DNA of 64,000 nt from Anseranas semipalmata (taxonomy: Eukaryota > Chordata > Aves > Anseriformes > Anseranatidae), in NCBI GenBank assembly GCA_013399115.1, contig VXAA01005665.1:324416-388415 (forward strand), written 5' to 3'. Of the stretch, positions 63,564 through 64,000 are shown piece after piece. The position numbers and the translations under genes were made by a program. Under the pieces are notes generated by a model, which worked only from the letters and a program-made list of their open reading frames with translations, ran no database searches and was not told where the DNA came from. Every line of letters starts with the position of its first letter. Position 1 is the stretch's first letter.

Positions 63564-64000
63564 TCACAGAATTGTTGAGGTCTTCTGGTCCAACTCCCCC
63601 TGCTCAAGCAGGACCACCTACAGCAGGTTGCCCAGGACCATGTCTGGATGGCTTTTGACCATCTCCAAGGAGGGAGACTCCACCACCTCTGTGCAGCCTA
63701 TGCTAGTGCATATATGCCAGTCACCCTTACAGTAAAGTATGTTTCTTGATGTTCAGAGGAAACCTCCTGTGTTTCAGTTTGCCTCGTCTGAGCACCACTG
63801 AAAGGAGCCTAGCTCTGTCCTCTTTGGTCTCTCCCTTCAGCTATCTATACCTTGAAGAGATACCCCTCAAGCCTTCTCTCCTCCAGGCTGAAGATTCCCA
63901 GCTCCCTCAGCGTAGTAGAGATGCTCCACTCCCTTCATCATCACCAGCCCTTACTGGACTTTCTCCATAGTGTCCATGTCTCTTGTACCCTGGAGCCCAG
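63564..64000 (-). mobile_element. CR1 LINE 3' end, continuing beyond the window
   Basis: Read on the minus strand this ends with CTGTG at the 3' terminus (plus CACAGAATTGTTGAGGTC). On the plus strand it shows the inverse landmarks CTGCTCAAGCAGGACCACCT, GGTTGCCCAGGACCATGTC, CCAAGGAGGGAGACTCCACC, GATGTTCAGAGGAAACCTCC, CTCCTCCAGGCTGAAGATTC and CTGGAGCCCAG at the window edge. These correspond to the ORF2 C-terminus and 3' UTR of a third avian CR1 subfamily. Insertion of a few extra bases near TGCTAGTGCATATATGCCAG and several substitutions break the frame. The 5' limit lies outside the window. Confidence 0.93.

Overview
The window looks like bird nuclear DNA: AT-rich, non-coding vertebrate sequence with short, scattered ORFs and no operon-like structure. 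The evidence for a bird is the repeat content. Several CR1 LINE copies belong to typical avian subfamilies, with 3' ends built on the octamer ATTCTATG. There is a solo LTR of the avian ERVL type. There are also a few very old amniote repeats: a MIR/CORE-SINE, L3-like CR1 relics and palindromic MITE-like debris. Everything was read by eye, and family names are from memory of consensus sequences, not from a search.

Layout. Positions 1-29.9 kb are mostly unique DNA. They hold a MIR relic (about 4.65-4.80 kb), a possible coding exon on the minus strand (6832-7072), a compound TAAA/TAA microsatellite (14833-14907) and two or three ancient repeat relics (about 17.4, 26.0 and 27.8 kb). Positions 29.9-31.1 kb are an internal CR1 ORF2 fragment. 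The next 8.5 kb is unique. Positions 39.6-45.8 kb hold three CR1 3' ends, one minus and two plus. Positions 49.23-49.83 kb are a solo ERVL-type LTR, followed 72 bases later by a 62-base assembly gap (49898-49959). A GC-richer block with good splice-like signals lies at 53.76-54.39 kb. Positions 61.0-61.4 kb are an old CR1 3' end, and a younger CR1 on the minus strand runs off the right edge from 63.56 kb.

No complete protein-coding gene, tRNA, rRNA, CpG island or CRISPR array can be supported. The window is best read as intergenic DNA or the interior of one or more long introns. The most interesting unexplained pieces are the CpG-rich putative exon at 6832-7072, two short stretches dense in POU/SOX/homeodomain-type sites (about 3.47-3.60 kb and 46.78-47.16 kb), and a tight cluster of three RCGTG cores at 31394-31414. 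I found no convincing new biological system.
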